From: Trichosphaerium sp. ATCC 40318 | Taxonomy: Eukaryota; Discosea; Flabellinia; Trichosidae | DNA length: 64,000 nt | Assembly: GCA_038496445.1 (NCBI GenBank) | Contig: JALMLS010000334.1 | Location: 186,001 to 250,000 of the forward strand | Direction of reading: 5' to 3' | Shown: positions 21,305 through 34,558 of the stretch, in pieces | Numbering within the stretch: position 1 is the stretch's first letter | Layout: each line of letters opens with the position of its first letter | Notes under the pieces: model-generated | Databases searched by the model: none | Told to the model about the DNA's origin: nothing | The model's input: only the letters and a program-made list of their open reading frames with translations | Program-made: the position numbers and the translations under genes

Positions 21305-22714
21305 GATGGCCAACAATTAGAGAAATAAAGCTTTCTGGATTGTTATGGCGTGAACTACTCTTTTTGGCTTAAGTCATTTGTCACAAAACGTTAGCAGTTC
21401 CAAGTCAAACTTACGACGAACAAGCAACTAAGCGAATGTTTTAAGGATACTAAAAGTAAGCGTGTCACGTGCGCAAACCTAACATGCAAGAAATGATGGT
21501 AAAACAAGTGAGCCATAGAGAACTTAGACTCAACTCTAAGCTTGTAAAGAGCCACATTAGTATTTGTTTAAGTACAAACCAAAGACCAAGGTCTTAAGTT
21601 TTTGTACAACAGTTCTACTTTAAATCTCAAACAAATCATAACAGCTACGGAAAGAGCCGCCTTCGCAGCTGCGTAATCATTACAGTTAACACTAAGTAGA
21701 TTGCGGCTTCGATAAGCAATTCTAACCAAGCTGGGCTATTTATGCCTATATTGTCTATTGTCGATAGACACAACATGGCACACCACCTAGAAACGGAGAC
21801 CATACACTGCAAATCAGTTGTTTTATTTGACAAAACTGCGAGTACGGCAATGTAACTCCTAGCGCATCATGACGCCAAACCTTGGTTGTTCCTTTACAGA
21901 CAAGTAAGTTCCTCATGAAACGCTTCTCAATAATATTACCTATTTAAAGCACTAGCGTCTTGTAAAACTGCACAATACCGAAAGACGTTCTGACTTTTCT
22001 CCAAACAATCCCGAAGTTTTTTTTTTCCTTATTAATATCACGTGATAAACTAACAGGATCTAGATGTTCTTTTGTGCTTGGATAGATTTTATGGTTTTAT
22101 TCCGCTATAATTCACAATAACAGCATATACGCCAGTGATCAAAAGGAGGTAGTGCCCTAACTGCGCTGAGTTTTTGTCACTTCCAAGCAGAAGTTCCTTT
22201 ATAACTATTTAGTCTCTATTCTCATACAAAACGAGCATACTCATCTGTGACGATTATATATCGTTTAACTATTGTTACGTCTGCCTTGTGCGTGCATCGT
22301 AACAGAAGTAAAAGATCGTGCACCAGAATCCCTTTACAAATATCAAGGTAACGCAATGAAGTTATTGAAAGGCTTCAGTGGCGTATTTTGGCAGTTCGCA
22401 ATCTCAATTTCTTTGTTGGCGTTAATTGAAGTTCTCAACTTACGTTTGAGACCCTCGTTGAAAGTACCTTATAATCAATACTAAACATAGTGTGGGATAG
22501 CGGAGCAATTGTGCTTCGCTCTAAGGAAGGGTGGAAGGCTTCGTGTGTTTGTGATATTTCAAGATTAATAAAATTCAATACCAACGTAGTACCTATCTTA
22601 AGGGGACTTGAAACTTCCTCTTGGCGGCAACTACACGCCACAAAAAGCAAAGACAACACCAAATTACACCCTTTTTTTTTATTTTCGTAAGCAATCTATT
22701 TGACTATCTCTAAG
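21305..22714. other. Intergenic stretch, about 1.4 kb, with coding-like fragments
   Basis: Lies between the PDK and RasGEF genes, which are transcribed away from each other, so it holds both promoters. On the minus strand, 21500-21920 has open pieces (MRNLLVCKGTTKVWRHD; NDYAAAKAALSVAVM) that could be exons of a small gene, and on the plus strand 22300-22370 has VKDRAPESLYKY. I could not join any into a convincing model. CACGTG occurs near 21466 and 22038. Confidence 0.4.
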
Positions 22715-25713
22715 ATGACACATAAACCACCTATGGTACGTATTTATATTGTTTAGATGACTAAAATTAGCACGAATCTGTTTTGACCGTCCGTTTCGTA
22801 CTTTTGCTTTTTTTGCTTTGTTCAAATTTAACTGTTGCATACTCAACCTCTCCCAGATACGCCGTAATGCTAGCACGCGGTTATTCAGGCCATTAAGTTT
22901 GCTATCAGCAATTAACGAGGTAGAAAATCTTGGGCGCTCGCCAACAGGCCAAGATACATTTAAAACGATGAATACAAGGGATTGGATCAAAAACCAAAGC
23001 TCTGGTGGTCGAAAGCGGTCGGCTAGTGAGGGTGCCTGTTTTGATAAGGTTAGATTGGTTATAAATGCATAATGCGTTTAAAAACAAATGCTAAAAAATT
23101 TGTACAGAGCTGGGACTATGCTTCCAACAAAACACGCACATTAGTAGAAGAACTCGCGTACTCGACTCAAGGATATGATAGCGAGTCTATGGCGTACGTT
23201 TACTTGATTAGTAAAACAGTTTTGTGGGTCCTGTTTATTTAAGGGTTTCTCTATCCTAAATCAAACATACAATTTGGTATTCACCGGTTATGTATTAAAA
23301 AAACGTTTAGTGTTGATGATCTTGATGTACAAAGCGCATTCGGCAGTTTTCAAGGTATCTTTTTACGGAAAGAGGGTCTGCCTCTACTTTAAAACCACAA
23401 AAGAACGACTTCGTGCTAATCTGTTTTATACAGAGTCCTCTTTTGAAGATGACACGTCAGATGATAGTACTACGCCACCGTATTCGCCACGACATGATAA
23501 TAGCAATACGAAATTACAACAACAGTGGAAAACAAAAAAGTTGGACAAAAATGGTACACACAAGCAGCGAATGAGCAGTGGTCGCACAACTGCGAATACG
23601 CCAAAGAAAAAGGCACGTAAACAGGTTTATGGTTTTTTTGGTGAACTGAATCACTTTTTGGTGTTGTTTATACCCATCACACTGTCACAACTCAATTAAA
23701 TCAACTAACACAATGTAGAGAATTGCTATCACTTATACACGAACAGCAGAGGGTAGAAGAATTATTGATAAAGCGACATTGACGCAACTTGTAGAATTAT
23801 ACGCCGTTGAAGCTCAAGGTATGTATACTCGCGCGTAGATCGTTGTAGTGCCTCTTGTTTTTGTTTCGAATATTTCAACCACAAGTAAAAAAGTGAAAAA
23901 AAAAAGTACAATAATTCAATTTCTGATGCACAAATAAGATAATGCTTCGATTCACCACTTGGTATTGGCAATTGGTAATTTTGTAGAGCCATTGACAGTG
24001 TTTTCAAAGTTTATAGACTGGTACGTAAACATTTGTTATTATTTGATTTAATTTTTTTTTTGGTTTTTATTTTTGTTGTTGTTTAAATTTTTGCTGAGAA
24101 TTTTCTTACTTTTGATGTCTAAGTTTCTGGCAATCACAAGAAAAAGTTATTGTTTACATAATTTCTGACTTCTGACAATTGATTTATTTAGTTTTATGAA
24201 CCCTCCTGTAAAAGATAAGGACGATGATAATTTAATCCAAGTAGTACGATTTCGTATTATCAACGTCATAAAAAAGTGGTTGGAAATCAGTTTTTTCCAC
24301 CTACAGCTTTCAAATGCTTTTAAACGCGTTCTTGCTGAATTTGTTCAATACCTGGGCAAGCACCATCCAGCTCTACGCGAAATAATTGGAAAAGTCTTAC
24401 AAGGAGTACGCCACACTATCGCTCCTTTAAAGATTCTCATTGGATTGCGTAGGCGCAAGAAAAAAGCGGACCAATGGTAAAGTACCAAGGTGGATCCCCT
24501 GCACCGCGACCAAGAAAGCCCAAGAGAAAACTTCGAAAGGGTAAAGATTGGTCTTTGCTTGATTTCCATCCAGTGGAGATTGCAAGGCAGCTCACTTTAA
24601 TCGACCATGCGAATCAAAGGAAAATACTTCCTTATGAATTCTTGCAATGCCGATGGACGAAGCGACAATCTCCAAATATCCGTGCAGCAACGGATTATGT
24701 CAACAAGGTATGATAATAGAAAACAAAAAAAAAAATCACCTTTCTAATCACCTTTTTTTTTAGTTATCTTATTGGCTTGCTTATCAAGTTGTGCATCAAC
24801 CCAGCTTAAAAAAGAGAGCTTTAACGCTGAGTTTGATTGCGAAAGTAGCAAAAGTACGTTTGTTACTCTTCTTACCCTTTCTACGGGTGTGTTTTATTAC
24901 CAATATTCATTTATTTTTAGTGTTTGTTGAGTATGCACAGCTTTAATTCTTTAATGGCTATCTACTTGGCTCTCAATTTTGCCTCTATTGCTCGCCTTAC
25001 ACAGACATGGAAGCTTATGCCTAACAAATACTACGTGCTTTGGAAAAAAATCTCGCGACTGATGTCGCCACGTAATAATTTTAAGAATTTCCGGGCATAT
25101 TACTCTGGTAGAGAACCACCAATTGTATTTTGCTTAGGTACGCACTCTCCACGAGATTTTTTTTTTGGTTGACGAAGTTCATTGTTTTTAACGCTACGCG
25201 TTTTCGTTTTACAGCTCTAACGGCTTTGTAGAGATTGTATTGAAGGATCTATTGTTCTATGAGGACGGTACAGAGAAAATTGTAGATGGTGATGGTATTA
25301 TAGATGTTAATACAATGGAACGGATAGGTGGTATACTTGATCATATACGTCACTGTCAAGAAAGACCATATAACTTTGATGAAGAACCAATTCTTCGAGA
25401 TTTTTTGTTGAATATCCGAGTCGTTTCTATTGAAGAGCTTGATGCTGAATCACAGATAAGAGAAATTGGCTTAAACTTTGCCAGCATAGGACAGGCAGGA
25501 AGAGGCATGTCTTTGGATAGTCAACTGGCAAAACAACGCCAACCAAAGATGAAAAAGTATTATTCTCCGCGAAACAGCACAATTCATGTTTCAGGATCTT
25601 CTAAAAAGCGAAGGGACGATAAGAGTAAATCTAGAAAACGCAAAAAGAGTTCACATCCGCTTGTCCCTTCACCACGGTCGCGTTCTAGTGTTGTATCTGT
25701 TGACGATGAATAA
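22715..25713 (+). CDS. Ras guanine nucleotide exchange factor (REM + CDC25 domains)
   Basis: Activates a Ras-family GTPase by exchanging GDP for GTP. I chose ATG 22715 (MTHKPPM, donor GTACGT) because the following short exons then join in frame; an earlier start is possible. A long disordered N-terminal half is rich in Ser and Lys (SSFEDDTSDDSTTPPYSPRH). The REM domain runs from about 23715 to 24480 (TYTRTAEGRRIIDKATLTQL; VRFRIINVIKKWLEI). The CDC25 domain follows, with LDFHPVEIARQLTLIDHANQ, WTKRQSPNIRAATDYVNK, CLSMHSFNSLMAIYLALN and RLTQTWKLMPNKYYVLW. The C-terminus is basic (KKRRDDKSKSRKRKKS), which could be a nuclear or membrane-charge signal. TAA 25711-25713. Domain order and key helices are complete, as in Dictyostelium-type Gef proteins. 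Confidence 0.9.
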
Positions 25714-26131
25714 GAACAAAAAAACCCAAAAACACCAAAAACGATTTGCTTTTTGTTATCGCGACAACAACCTAAAAAAAAGAAACCAAACAACGCCCAA
25801 GACATTGTAAATATTATTAATCCTTAATTATCTTGTACAGTAAAAAAATGTCTCGGTATTTTTATTTTGAGCACGTTTTAGTTTTACTTCAAAAAACCCC
25901 GAAACTTGCAAGTTATCGATATTTTAATTTAACGTTAAGCACTTTTAATGACCAGTACCAAGCACGTGAGTTTCTACGCTTAAAGTAATCCACAAGAATA
26001 CATGATTAATGTGATAGCTTACAGAATCTCACAGGGTTACCATCTCGAAAGATTAGTGCTGAAACACAACTGATAGTTTTGTTTTAGTTCAAGATTTATT
26101 TGATTTTTTTCTAATGATGCGCCTGCTTTTT
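25714..26131. other. Convergent intergenic region
   Basis: About 420 bases between two gene ends (RasGEF plus, nitrilase minus). It should contain both polyadenylation regions. Only AT-rich sequence and one CACGTG near 25963 are seen. Confidence 0.55.
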
Positions 26132-27133
26132 TTACTTTCCTTTGAGCTCGACAGTGTATATATCATAACGCTTCTGTTTTGATACTGGTATCTGCTCCCT
26201 TACTTGATCAATGTATGAAGGGTCAATATCCGCATAAATAATATCTTCTTGGTGCTCTGTAGTTGAAATAACTTCTCCCCAAGGGCTTACAACTGTACTA
26301 TGTCCCCATGCGGTATAAGAAGCTTTTTCGTCTCTGGCTGGAGATACAGCAGCTACATAAATCTGGTTATCAAGAGCTCTACTCCGTTGAAGGAGTTCCC
26401 AATGCGCAGGACCAGTAGTCATGTTAAATGCGCCAGGATAGCATATCATTCTAACTCCTTGCTTCGCTGCAACCATAGCGAGTTCAGGGAAGCGTATATC
26501 GTAACAAATAGCCACACCAACGGATCCAAAGCCTTCAACTGGGAAAGAAGTGACACTTGAGCCAGGTGTCAATGTCTTGGATTCTGTTCAAAAATAACGT
26601 CAGACATTGTCATTGTTGTAAGTGTACCTTGAAATGTCATTTTGCCTGGGATGTCAATGTCGAACAAATGAATCTTTCTGTGTTTGCCTTTAACGTTGTT
26701 AGTACGCGTTTACTAGTATTTTTAAGAACCTAGAAGGTCTCCTTTTGGGCCGTAGATGAGGCTAGTGTTGTACAACTTGTCACCTACTCTTTCAGGGATA
26801 GAACCTAACCTGAGTTATTGAGAGTGCTAGCGGTTAGGTATGACGCACCACCAATGAGGTAAATAGAGTTGGAAATTGCTGCGGCTTTTAGCATTTCGCT
26901 AGAAGGTCCAGGTATCTCCTCGGCGTACTCAGGGAAGTATGAGTTGCCATATGGACAGTTAAAGCACTCCTGAAGAAAAGTTTTAACGAATTTATATTGA
27001 AATATTGCCATACAGGAAGGCACACGATCTTAGCGCCTTTCCCGGCAGCAATTCCAATTTTTGTTTTAGCGTTGGAAAGGTTAACTTTCTTGTCAGCCTG
27101 TACACTCAACTGAATACCCGCAAACTTTAACAT
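26132..27133 (-). CDS. NIT2: Omega-amidase NIT2-like (nitrilase superfamily)
   Basis: Hydrolyses alpha-ketoglutaramate and alpha-ketosuccinamate, removing toxic products of glutamine and asparagine transamination. Start ATG 27133 ([19 protein letters not shown]). The Glu-Lys-Cys triad is complete: Glu in [13 protein letters not shown], Lys in [16 protein letters not shown], Cys in [15 protein letters not shown]. Further family marks are [33 protein letters not shown] and [20 protein letters not shown]. The C-terminus [12 protein letters not shown] ends at 26132. Length (about 275 residues) is that of NIT2. Several introns of about 50 bases. It lies head to tail with the TPR gene upstream, about 160 bases apart. 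Confidence 0.93.
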
Positions 27134-27292
27134 ACTCTCGCTACCGCAGTGTTACAGAGAAATGTTAAGCGACAGAAAGGAGCTCAAGTCGCTTTGATTC
27201 CCATGAGAAAGAATACTCACTCTGTACGCGCGTACAATATGTTACGGCTACACATCAAACAAATGTCAAACTTTATTTTTATTCTTGGTCGC

Positions 27293-28333
27293 TCATCCGA
27301 ATTCTTCTGGTTCTGTGACCTCCATTGGCACAGGAACCTCCTCTACTATCTTGGCTTCCTGGACAACTGGATTGGCACCAGGTGGAAGGTTTTTTCTGAT
27401 TTCTTCTGGAATCTCGTCGGCGCTCTTCTCCTTTACCTTTCTGTCAGGATACAAACCACCTTCAGAGGATTCAATTGTCTAGACACCAAAGCGGTTAACG
27501 ATTATTTTAAGAAAGAACGCGAAATTTGTCGTCAATACCTGTAACATCTTGGAGTATGCCTTTTGTTGCTTTGCCTTGTGATTTTGGAGCTTTTTACGTA
27601 ATTTAGCGTATTCCTCGCGTATTGGCTTGCTCTTTGGATTCTTTTTGTATGCTTTTACAAAAGCGTTAATTTCAAGTGTATCACAGATGGTAACTTACCT
27701 CTTACAATATCTGCCTTTGCTTTGTCTAAATCTCCAATCTCGTTCCAAGCTAGTTTCATTTAGAGCACTACACGACGTACACGAGGCCAACCAGTAACCC
27801 AATTTGTTGAATTTGGTAAAAGGAACTGGTCTACAGACATACCTTTTCCACGCCTGTAGATTGCTTTGTTGTTTTCAGGGTCCAGCTTCAGTACAGCATC
27901 TGTCTTGACAATCACTTTTTCCCACTTCTTCTCGATGATGTAGCAAGCAGCTTGAGCGTAAGGGTCAGTTTATCGAAGCGGTATTTCAACGGTTTACCCA
28001 TGTTATTGCTTGTGCCGATTGTTAGTTGCTTCACTTGCTCTTTTTGTTCATCGGTATACGTTTGCAAGCCTCGTAGGTAAAGAAAAACTTGATTGTATCT
28101 AAACAGTGCATCCTTTTCTTATGTGTTAGTAAGGCATACGTAAAGTCAATAGGTACCTTGTAGGCTTTTTTTTTGAAAAACTCGTTTCCTTCAGCTTTTA
28201 GGTCGTTCGCTTTTTGTAATTTTGATGTAGCTAGTATGTTTTAGTAACAAGACACTTGGATACGTACCGTACAATCGCCTTCATTCCCTTGGTACGCTTG
28301 ACCTACTAAACCAGCAATCGCAGAGTTATCCAT
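27293..28333 (-). CDS. TTC9-like tetratricopeptide-repeat protein
   Basis: TPR co-chaperone-like protein. Start ATG 28333 (MDNSAIAGLVGQAYQGNEGD). The first TPR helices read KANDLKAEGNEFFKKKAY and DALFRYNQVFLYLRGLQTY; the YLRGL and its spacing match TTC9 and the TPR end of FKBP immunophilins. A second TPR reads ACYIIEKKWEKVIVKTDAVL followed by LDPENNKAIYRRGK, and a closing amphipathic helix is KPIREEYAKLRKKLQNHKAK. The tail is acidic and Pro-rich (EEIPEEIRKNLPPGA; VEEVPVPMEVTEPEEFG) and ends at TGA 27293-27295. No isomerase domain is visible, so TTC9 fits better than FKBP. An Hsp90 link would be an inference from the Lys/Asn pattern of the first TPR. Confidence 0.75.
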
Positions 28334-28446
28334 GTTGTTTAGAGTGGTTGTTTTGAATTAGGGTGTTTGTGTTTATGTGAAATTTCAAGACTTAACTTTT
28401 TTGCTTTGAACGATATTTTTAATCTACCCACAGCTATACCAGTACC
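28334..28446. promoter_or_regulatory. Shared divergent promoter region
   Basis: Only 113 bases separate the starts of the TPR gene (minus) and the STE20 kinase (plus), so the promoter is probably bidirectional. No obvious motif was found. Confidence 0.45.
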
Positions 28447-30006
28447 ATGGCAGAAGACAATACTACAGTAGGGAGTCTTTATCCTTCAGATGCTTCAAAA
28501 TACAAGTTAATAGAGCAAATTGGCAAAGGAGGTAACAAGAATGAGGTGTGGAAGGCTGAATGCACATTAACGGATGGAAAGACCGAAACTGTCGCTGTTA
28601 AGATTATCAATTTAGAGGACATGGAAGAAGCCCATTTGAATAGGGTTGTGGTGCGCATATAACAAAACGATCGATTTTTTTTTTAGAAGTGTATTGTCCA
28701 CTGACACTGCACCCGCCAGAAAGAGATTCAAATCATGAATATGTGCAAGCACGCCAATCTAATTGCGTATCATTGCTCTTTTGTGCATAAAGACCAACTA
28801 TGGCTAGTTATGAGGCTTCTAGAAGGTTAGTGCGCTACATCGCGCTGCGTTGTTTAAATGGGGACTTTGCTAATATGTCCAAACCATTTAAAAATCTTCT
28901 AACATCGCTTTAGGCTCATGTCTTGATATAATGCGTTTTAAATACCCAAACGGCCTTGGAAACCAAGAGGAGCTTGTTGCAACAATTTTAAAACAAACTC
29001 TCGTTGGGTTAGTCGCACTTCATGATGAAGGGCTACTTCACAGAGACGTCAAAGCAGGTATAAATAAACCAAATTATTAACAAAACACGTTACTGACCAA
29101 AAAAGGTAATATCCTCGTCGACGAGAGTGGTCGCATTTGTCTTGCCGATTTTGGCTTTTCTGCTATACTTGACTCGCACGATGAGCGTCGTACAACATTT
29201 GTAGGCACACCATGTTGGATGGTACGCACTTGTGGTATTTATTTATTCAGTTTTTTTTTTCAAAAATACAATTTTGGGTTTTTTTTTGATTTATTTTTTA
29301 ACACCGTTGTATGTAGGCTCCTGAAGTGCTAGACCCTGAAGAAGTACGTAAAAACTATTTAATTTGACATAGAAGAACTAATAAAGTGTATCAGTATAAA
29401 GGTTATGATAGACGTGCTGACACATGGTCTTTGGGTATTACCGCCATTGAACTTGCTTATGGTCGTGCACCTTACGCTGCTTCTTTGCCTATGAAGGTCA
29501 TTGCACAAGTTATAAAGAACCCACCACCTTCATTGACGAATCCTGATAATACAAAAGACAAAAAGGAAGAGCGTCCTAAGTTTTCTAAGAGCTTTCAAAA
29601 TTTTGTTAGTGCGTGCCTTGTCAAGGATCCTAAGAAGAGGTTCGTTCTATTTTGGAAACTATTTGCTTCCAATGTGTCACACTAACCACGTGTTTTTTAT
29701 GGATACAGAGCTACTACTCAAAAGTTACTTGGACACAAGTTTATTACCAAGGCTTCAAAGCTAGGTGACTCGTTTATCAAAGATGAGCTATTAAAAGATC
29801 TTCCACCTATTGGAGAACGCTTTAAAGAGATTTATTTACCTCCTTCAAAGGGAGGCAAAAAGAGAGGGTGCGTGTGCTGTCCGCTGAAGATTTTTTTTTA
29901 ATTGACGGGTTGTAGTGGTAAGAAAGGAGGCAAAAAGAAGGGCTCTGATAGTAATAAAGAATTTTGGGACTTTGACGCTTTGGAAGAAGAGATTGGCAAG
30001 AAGTGA
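28447..30006 (+). CDS. STE20-family kinase of the OSR1/SPAK/fray group
   Basis: Ser/Thr kinase; animal relatives control ion transporters downstream of WNK. Start ATG 28447 in the context ACCATGG. Glycine loop [14 protein letters not shown], Lys in [12 protein letters not shown], catalytic loop [22 protein letters not shown], activation loop [15 protein letters not shown], then [20 protein letters not shown] and the SPAK-like [14 protein letters not shown]. After the kinase (ending about 29800) comes a Lys/Gly-rich linker ([13 protein letters not shown]) and a final [14 protein letters not shown] before TGA 30004-30006. The C-terminal RFxV-binding domain of SPAK/OSR1 is missing; the FWDF box resembles the tails of protist fray-like kinases. 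The insertion of Asn-Lys-Asn in the glycine loop is unusual. Confidence 0.9.
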
Positions 30007-30245
30007 GCCACGTAGAAATCTTCCGTAAAGGGCTTCTTCCTTCTTGATTACATGTACATGACGTCCCAAAAAAAAATAGTAAAACACAGTTAGTGGCTTG
30101 TCTTTTGTACACTGGTGCGTAAAGCCGCTGGAGTAGTAACGGCAGCTGAAAAAATATTGAGACAACCGACAACGTTTAAGCCAGTTTTAGCTTAAATTCA
30201 GTTCCAGCGACCTCTAACAACCAACGAAGCTAGTGTAAATTCACC

Positions 30246-30894
30246 ATGGCAACGAAGGTATCATCGACTCGTATCTTTTACAACATAGATGCTATGAAGC
30301 ACTATGTTTACGGCAAAATTACGCCTGGCAAGTACGTCGACACCGTTGTCGACCCTCGTGCACCATGGAAACCTCCATCGCAAGCTTTGCAAGTCGCTAA
30401 GGCCACTCCACTCGTATACAGAAATATACATCCATTGAGGGAACTTGCAGGAATATGGCGATGGTACGTGCGCATGGCGCGCTATTAAAACAAAAAAACA
30501 AAATATTGATTATTTTCCTTAGGTATACATTCAGAGCATATTTTTGCCCACCTTTGAAAGGGTACGGCATCGTATTAGCGTTAATTTGTTTTTCTAACCT
30601 AAATTCTTAGTGGTGTTCGCTACCTATACGGTATTGCTCCTTTCCTCCCTTACGTCATGGTTTTCATTCATGGTGGTACTGGAGCTAAGCCAGTTACACT
30701 CGATATTGAATGGAAGCGTGCTACCAAAGCCATTTTAGATAACAGACAAGCTGAGCCTTTTATTCGGTACACACTACCTTTTTTTTTATTCGCTCACTTG
30801 TTTAAAAAAGACTAACGCCTTTACCCCTCTTAGTCGCGAATATGGTTTCTTGCCTAACTTGCCACACGAAGAGTTCTTCCCACAAGACTTTTAA
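30246..30894 (+). CDS. Small unknown, possibly mitochondrial single-pass protein
   Basis: I do not recognise the family. Start ATG 30246 in context ACCATGG. Four exons join to about 160 residues: MATKVSSTRIFYNIDAMKHY, then APWKPPSQALQVAKATPLVY, a Trp/aromatic stretch (LAGIWRWYTFRAYFCPPLKG), one hydrophobic segment (YLYGIAPFLPYVMVFIHGG) and a hydrophilic end EYGFLPNLPHEEFFPQDF with TAA 30892-30894. The size, single membrane span, aromatic content and proline-rich tail resemble accessory subunits of respiratory complexes. That is inference only; no subunit is identified. No cleavable presequence is obvious. Confidence 0.7.
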
Positions 30895-31123
30895 ATTGCA
30901 TCAACACCCCTTTTTCTTTAACTTGTACAACATGATACAATATGGTATTTAAAGCGTCATTTGGTAACTAGCTGTGTCATTGTATTTTACTGGAGTTGAC
31001 GTTTTGTTTTTGTCGTTGGAATTGTTCAAAAAACTCGTAACTCAAAAATTTGCGTTCTAAAGTGTATTAACAGTCATACGTCTGTACTGTGAGTATTTAG
31101 AAAGCGCGTAGTACGTGTGTATA

Positions 31124-34100
31124 ATGGCAACTAGCAATGCGGTACGTATTTTGGTGTTACATAGCGCGAGAATGACAGTATAGCAGTTAGAAGGGTACCT
31201 ACACAAGAAGGGAGACAAGGGTTTTGTTAAAGGCTGGAAAAAACGATACTTCAAGCAGGTAACTGCCACTGGCATCGCGTATCTGCAATTACGCAGTGTT
31301 GTTGATAGTAATTGACACGCAATCTAGAGAGGCGATAAAGTGTACTATCATGCTGAAAAGGATTCTTCAGGACCACCAATATCGTTTATAGGTCCACTAG
31401 CTCATTTTCAACAAACCGTTTCATAACTGACAAACTAGACCTCAATTTGGTAGAATCTGTAACAATCAATGATAGCCTCGTAAAAGGAAACAGTCCATCT
31501 GGAAGAGGTTTTCAGGTAAACATTGCTTGGGAATCGACTTTCTTTATTGTACAACTTTGTTTTTTTAAACTTTTTCCAGATTAACGTTCCTGGACGTCAA
31601 TATCTCCTCATAGCTCCGGATGACACTCAAGTTAATAAGTGGGTTGGTGGTATAAACAAGTGCATAGCCAAAAAGGGCGACAACTCGGAGGAGAAGTTGC
31701 AACAGGTATTGTACTACCACTCCCAGTTTTTCCAATTGATTTGTGGCTCATTGCGTTATAGCTTCAACAACAGCTGATTATGACACAAGAGGAGAACCAG
31801 AAGAAATCTGATTTGATAAGCGACTTGAAGCGCCAGTCAATGAGCTTTCAAGATGCTGATAGGGCTTCAATGCAAGCCAAGGCAGAGGTTGAGAGATTAA
31901 AGGGAGAACTAGCTAGAGTAGAATCAGAAAAAGATACAATAATCAGAGGCGAGTTTTACTATTGCTTGTACCTGTTTTAATTGCTCTATCAGACCTTAAA
32001 CTAGAGAAAGAGAGGTTAGTCGCACAGAACAAGCGATTTGAAGACCAGGTATTCACGTACGTCTTCGAGAATTCGTTCAAAAATGTGGTTTTGACTTGAC
32101 TGTTTTTTAAGGTTGACATCAAAGAATGAAGTACTCTCTTCTGAACTTAATCGTTCTGAGAATAAGGTCCAGTCTTCTGTTTCAGATGATAAAGAGTACC
32201 AGGTAAGAATATCATTTATTTTTATCTTAATATCACGTGTTTGTCTCACAGCTTTAAAATAAGGAAGTTGTATCAGCAGCACGTGCTGCTAGTATCAAAC
32301 ACGAAGAGGAGATTAAAGCACTTCAACGTAATATTGAACTCGCTACAGAAAGACATGAAGTGACTGCAGCAGAGCAAAAACTAGCAAAAGAAGCAGCTGA
32401 TGAACGCGAAGCAAAAGAGAAGCGACTTGCCGAAAAAATAGATTCTCTCACTTCACAACTCACTGAAGCCAAGACTACCATTGATACTCTTCGCAAAGAA
32501 AAAACAACAGTGGCGGATGAGGCTTCACAACACCTCCGGGACCTCCATGAGTCACGTGCGCGGTTCAATGTTATTCAAGGAGAATACGAGCAGTTGAAGG
32601 AAGAGCATAAAGAGACTGTATCTGAGTGGTCTTCTGAGAAATCAAAAGCAGCCGAGTTAGGCGCTGTCAATAAGCAGTTAGAGCAAGCCAATACAACTCT
32701 TGAGGAAAAGTTATCTGCAGACCATAAAGAAGGTAGATCCCAAGCAGATGATCTATCAGGGAAGCTTCAAGAAGCAAACATGAAAATAAAGGCGTTAGAA
32801 GAGAGCAATGGTTTCCTTGAAGCAGCCAAAGCCGACATTGAAAAACAGTTAGCTGAGTCACAGGAATCACATACTGCTCTTACTCTTGCAAAGGAAGCTA
32901 TTGAATCAGAGTTTCAAATTGCCAAACAAGCCGATGACCGTACGTCAAAGTGTCCCTAGCAGTTGTTTGTTCAATGCTAACTGAGGGTTGTTTTAAAGAA
33001 TGGAAAGTCAAGTTTGAAACACTCGAACAAAGCCTACAGTCTACGACTGAATCAAAGGATCAGCAACTATCCAAGGCTCTTAAAGAGAAAGCAGAGACTG
33101 AGAGTGATTTGGCACATGCTAAAACAGCTGTGGAACAGAAGGAAGCGGAGTTAGAACTTTACAAGAAAAACAGTGTGGCTACTGTTGAAGAGAAAGAAAA
33201 CGAGATTAAAAGATTAACTGATGCTGTTACACAGCATCAAGTCGATATCCAAAAATCCCAAGCTGACGCTAGAGCAGAGAGTCAACGCCTTGAAGGCCGG
33301 TTAGAAGAGAAAGAAGAGTTGATAGAGAAGACAAAGCGTGATCACGCCGAAGAAATGGCGAGACTCGAAGGTAGAGTTCAGGCACAGCAACAACGCTTAG
33401 AGGAGTACATAAAGGATGTTGCTGAGAAGGAAGCACAAATACATACGCTACAGACAACTAATGCGGAACTGAAGTCGAGGTATGACGATGCTAAGAAGCA
33501 AGCTGAGCATGATATCGAAGCGCATACTACAACTTTGAAGGAACAGACTGATGAGAAGGATAGTGCTGTTCAAGCTCAAAAAGAACAGTTGGAAGAGGCT
33601 CAACTTGAAGTAAAGTCGTTGGGCGTAACTCTTGAGGCAAGGAACGCTGAGTTGAAGAGGTTACAGTCTAAGATTGAGACTGAGGAAGAAAAGAATTTGA
33701 CAATGTTGAAACAGTTGCAGCAAGATATGTTACAGTTTCAGGCTTTGTTGAAAGAAAAAGATGAACGTATTGGTGTTTTGACAACTCAGTTGTCTGAGGC
33801 TCAAGATAAACATTCTGAGTGGGCTAATAAGCATGAAGAGGCTCTAGGGAACCTAAACGATCGATACGCAGACCACGAAAACAACAAGTACGAGCAGCAA
33901 CTTATCATTTCTTTTTTGTTGATTCCTTTGTAGAGATTCAAAGTTGGAATCACTTGCAGAAGACAACAGACAATTGAAAGAAAGGCATGAACGTGATGTC
34001 AAGAGATTAGAAGATGTTTTAGGTGAGCTTTCAGCTCTACAAGATAGAATGGAAGCTCTTGAAGAAAAGGCACCACTTGATGAACAGGTACCGTTCATTC

Positions 34101-34315
34101 GTTCTTGCTCATTATATTGTATTGTGATTATTCATTCTTTTCTTCTACTTTAGGCATCTGTTGTTCAGCTGCAAGCTGACTTACACAGCAAGAACAGACA
34201 GCTTGCGCTGGTGTCATTGAGCTACGCTAAAGCTTTGGATAATATCAGGGAGTACAGAGCAAAGCTGAAGGCTGTTAAGGAACAACTTCAAGATTCAAAC
34301 AGCGAAATGGCATAA
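31124..34315 (+). CDS. PH-domain protein with a very long coiled coil
   Basis: Probable membrane-binding scaffold or tether. Start ATG 31124 (MATSNA, donor GTACGT). The PH domain begins directly: LEGYLHKKGDKGFVKGWKKR followed by YF, then GDKVYYHAEKDSSGPP, a beta strand with FQINVPGRQYLLIAPDD, and the closing helix VNKWVGGINKCIAKKG with its invariant Trp. From about 31750 to 34300 the chain is an almost unbroken coiled coil (for example KAEVERLKGELARVESEKD, EKEAQIHTLQTTNAELKSR) of over 700 residues, ending NSEMA at TAA 34313-34315. No motor, GTPase or BAR domain is visible. The layout recalls golgins and PH-containing cortical scaffolds. Long opposite-strand Ser/Ala-rich open frames here are shadows of the Glu/Lys-rich coil. 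Confidence 0.85.
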
Positions 34316-34558
34316 AAATTCGTGTTTTGCCTGTGTGCCTCAATAACTTACTGTGTACAAAAAAAAAAGAATATTACTAAATCTAACTTTATTTATTTCT
34401 TCCTTTTTTTTGCTTTGAACTTGAAGCTTTTTGTGACTAAGGGGGTATGATGATTTATTTTACATTTTTGTTAATGACACGTGTTATCTCCTACAAAAAA
34501 AGTGAGAACAAACCCTGATCATCCCAAAAAAGAGTTATGACTATTCCATTAAGACACT

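Noticed and set aside
32323-34098. Ser/Ala/Cys-rich minus-strand frames
   Set aside because: Shadows of the Glu/Lys/Gln-rich coiled coil on the plus strand.
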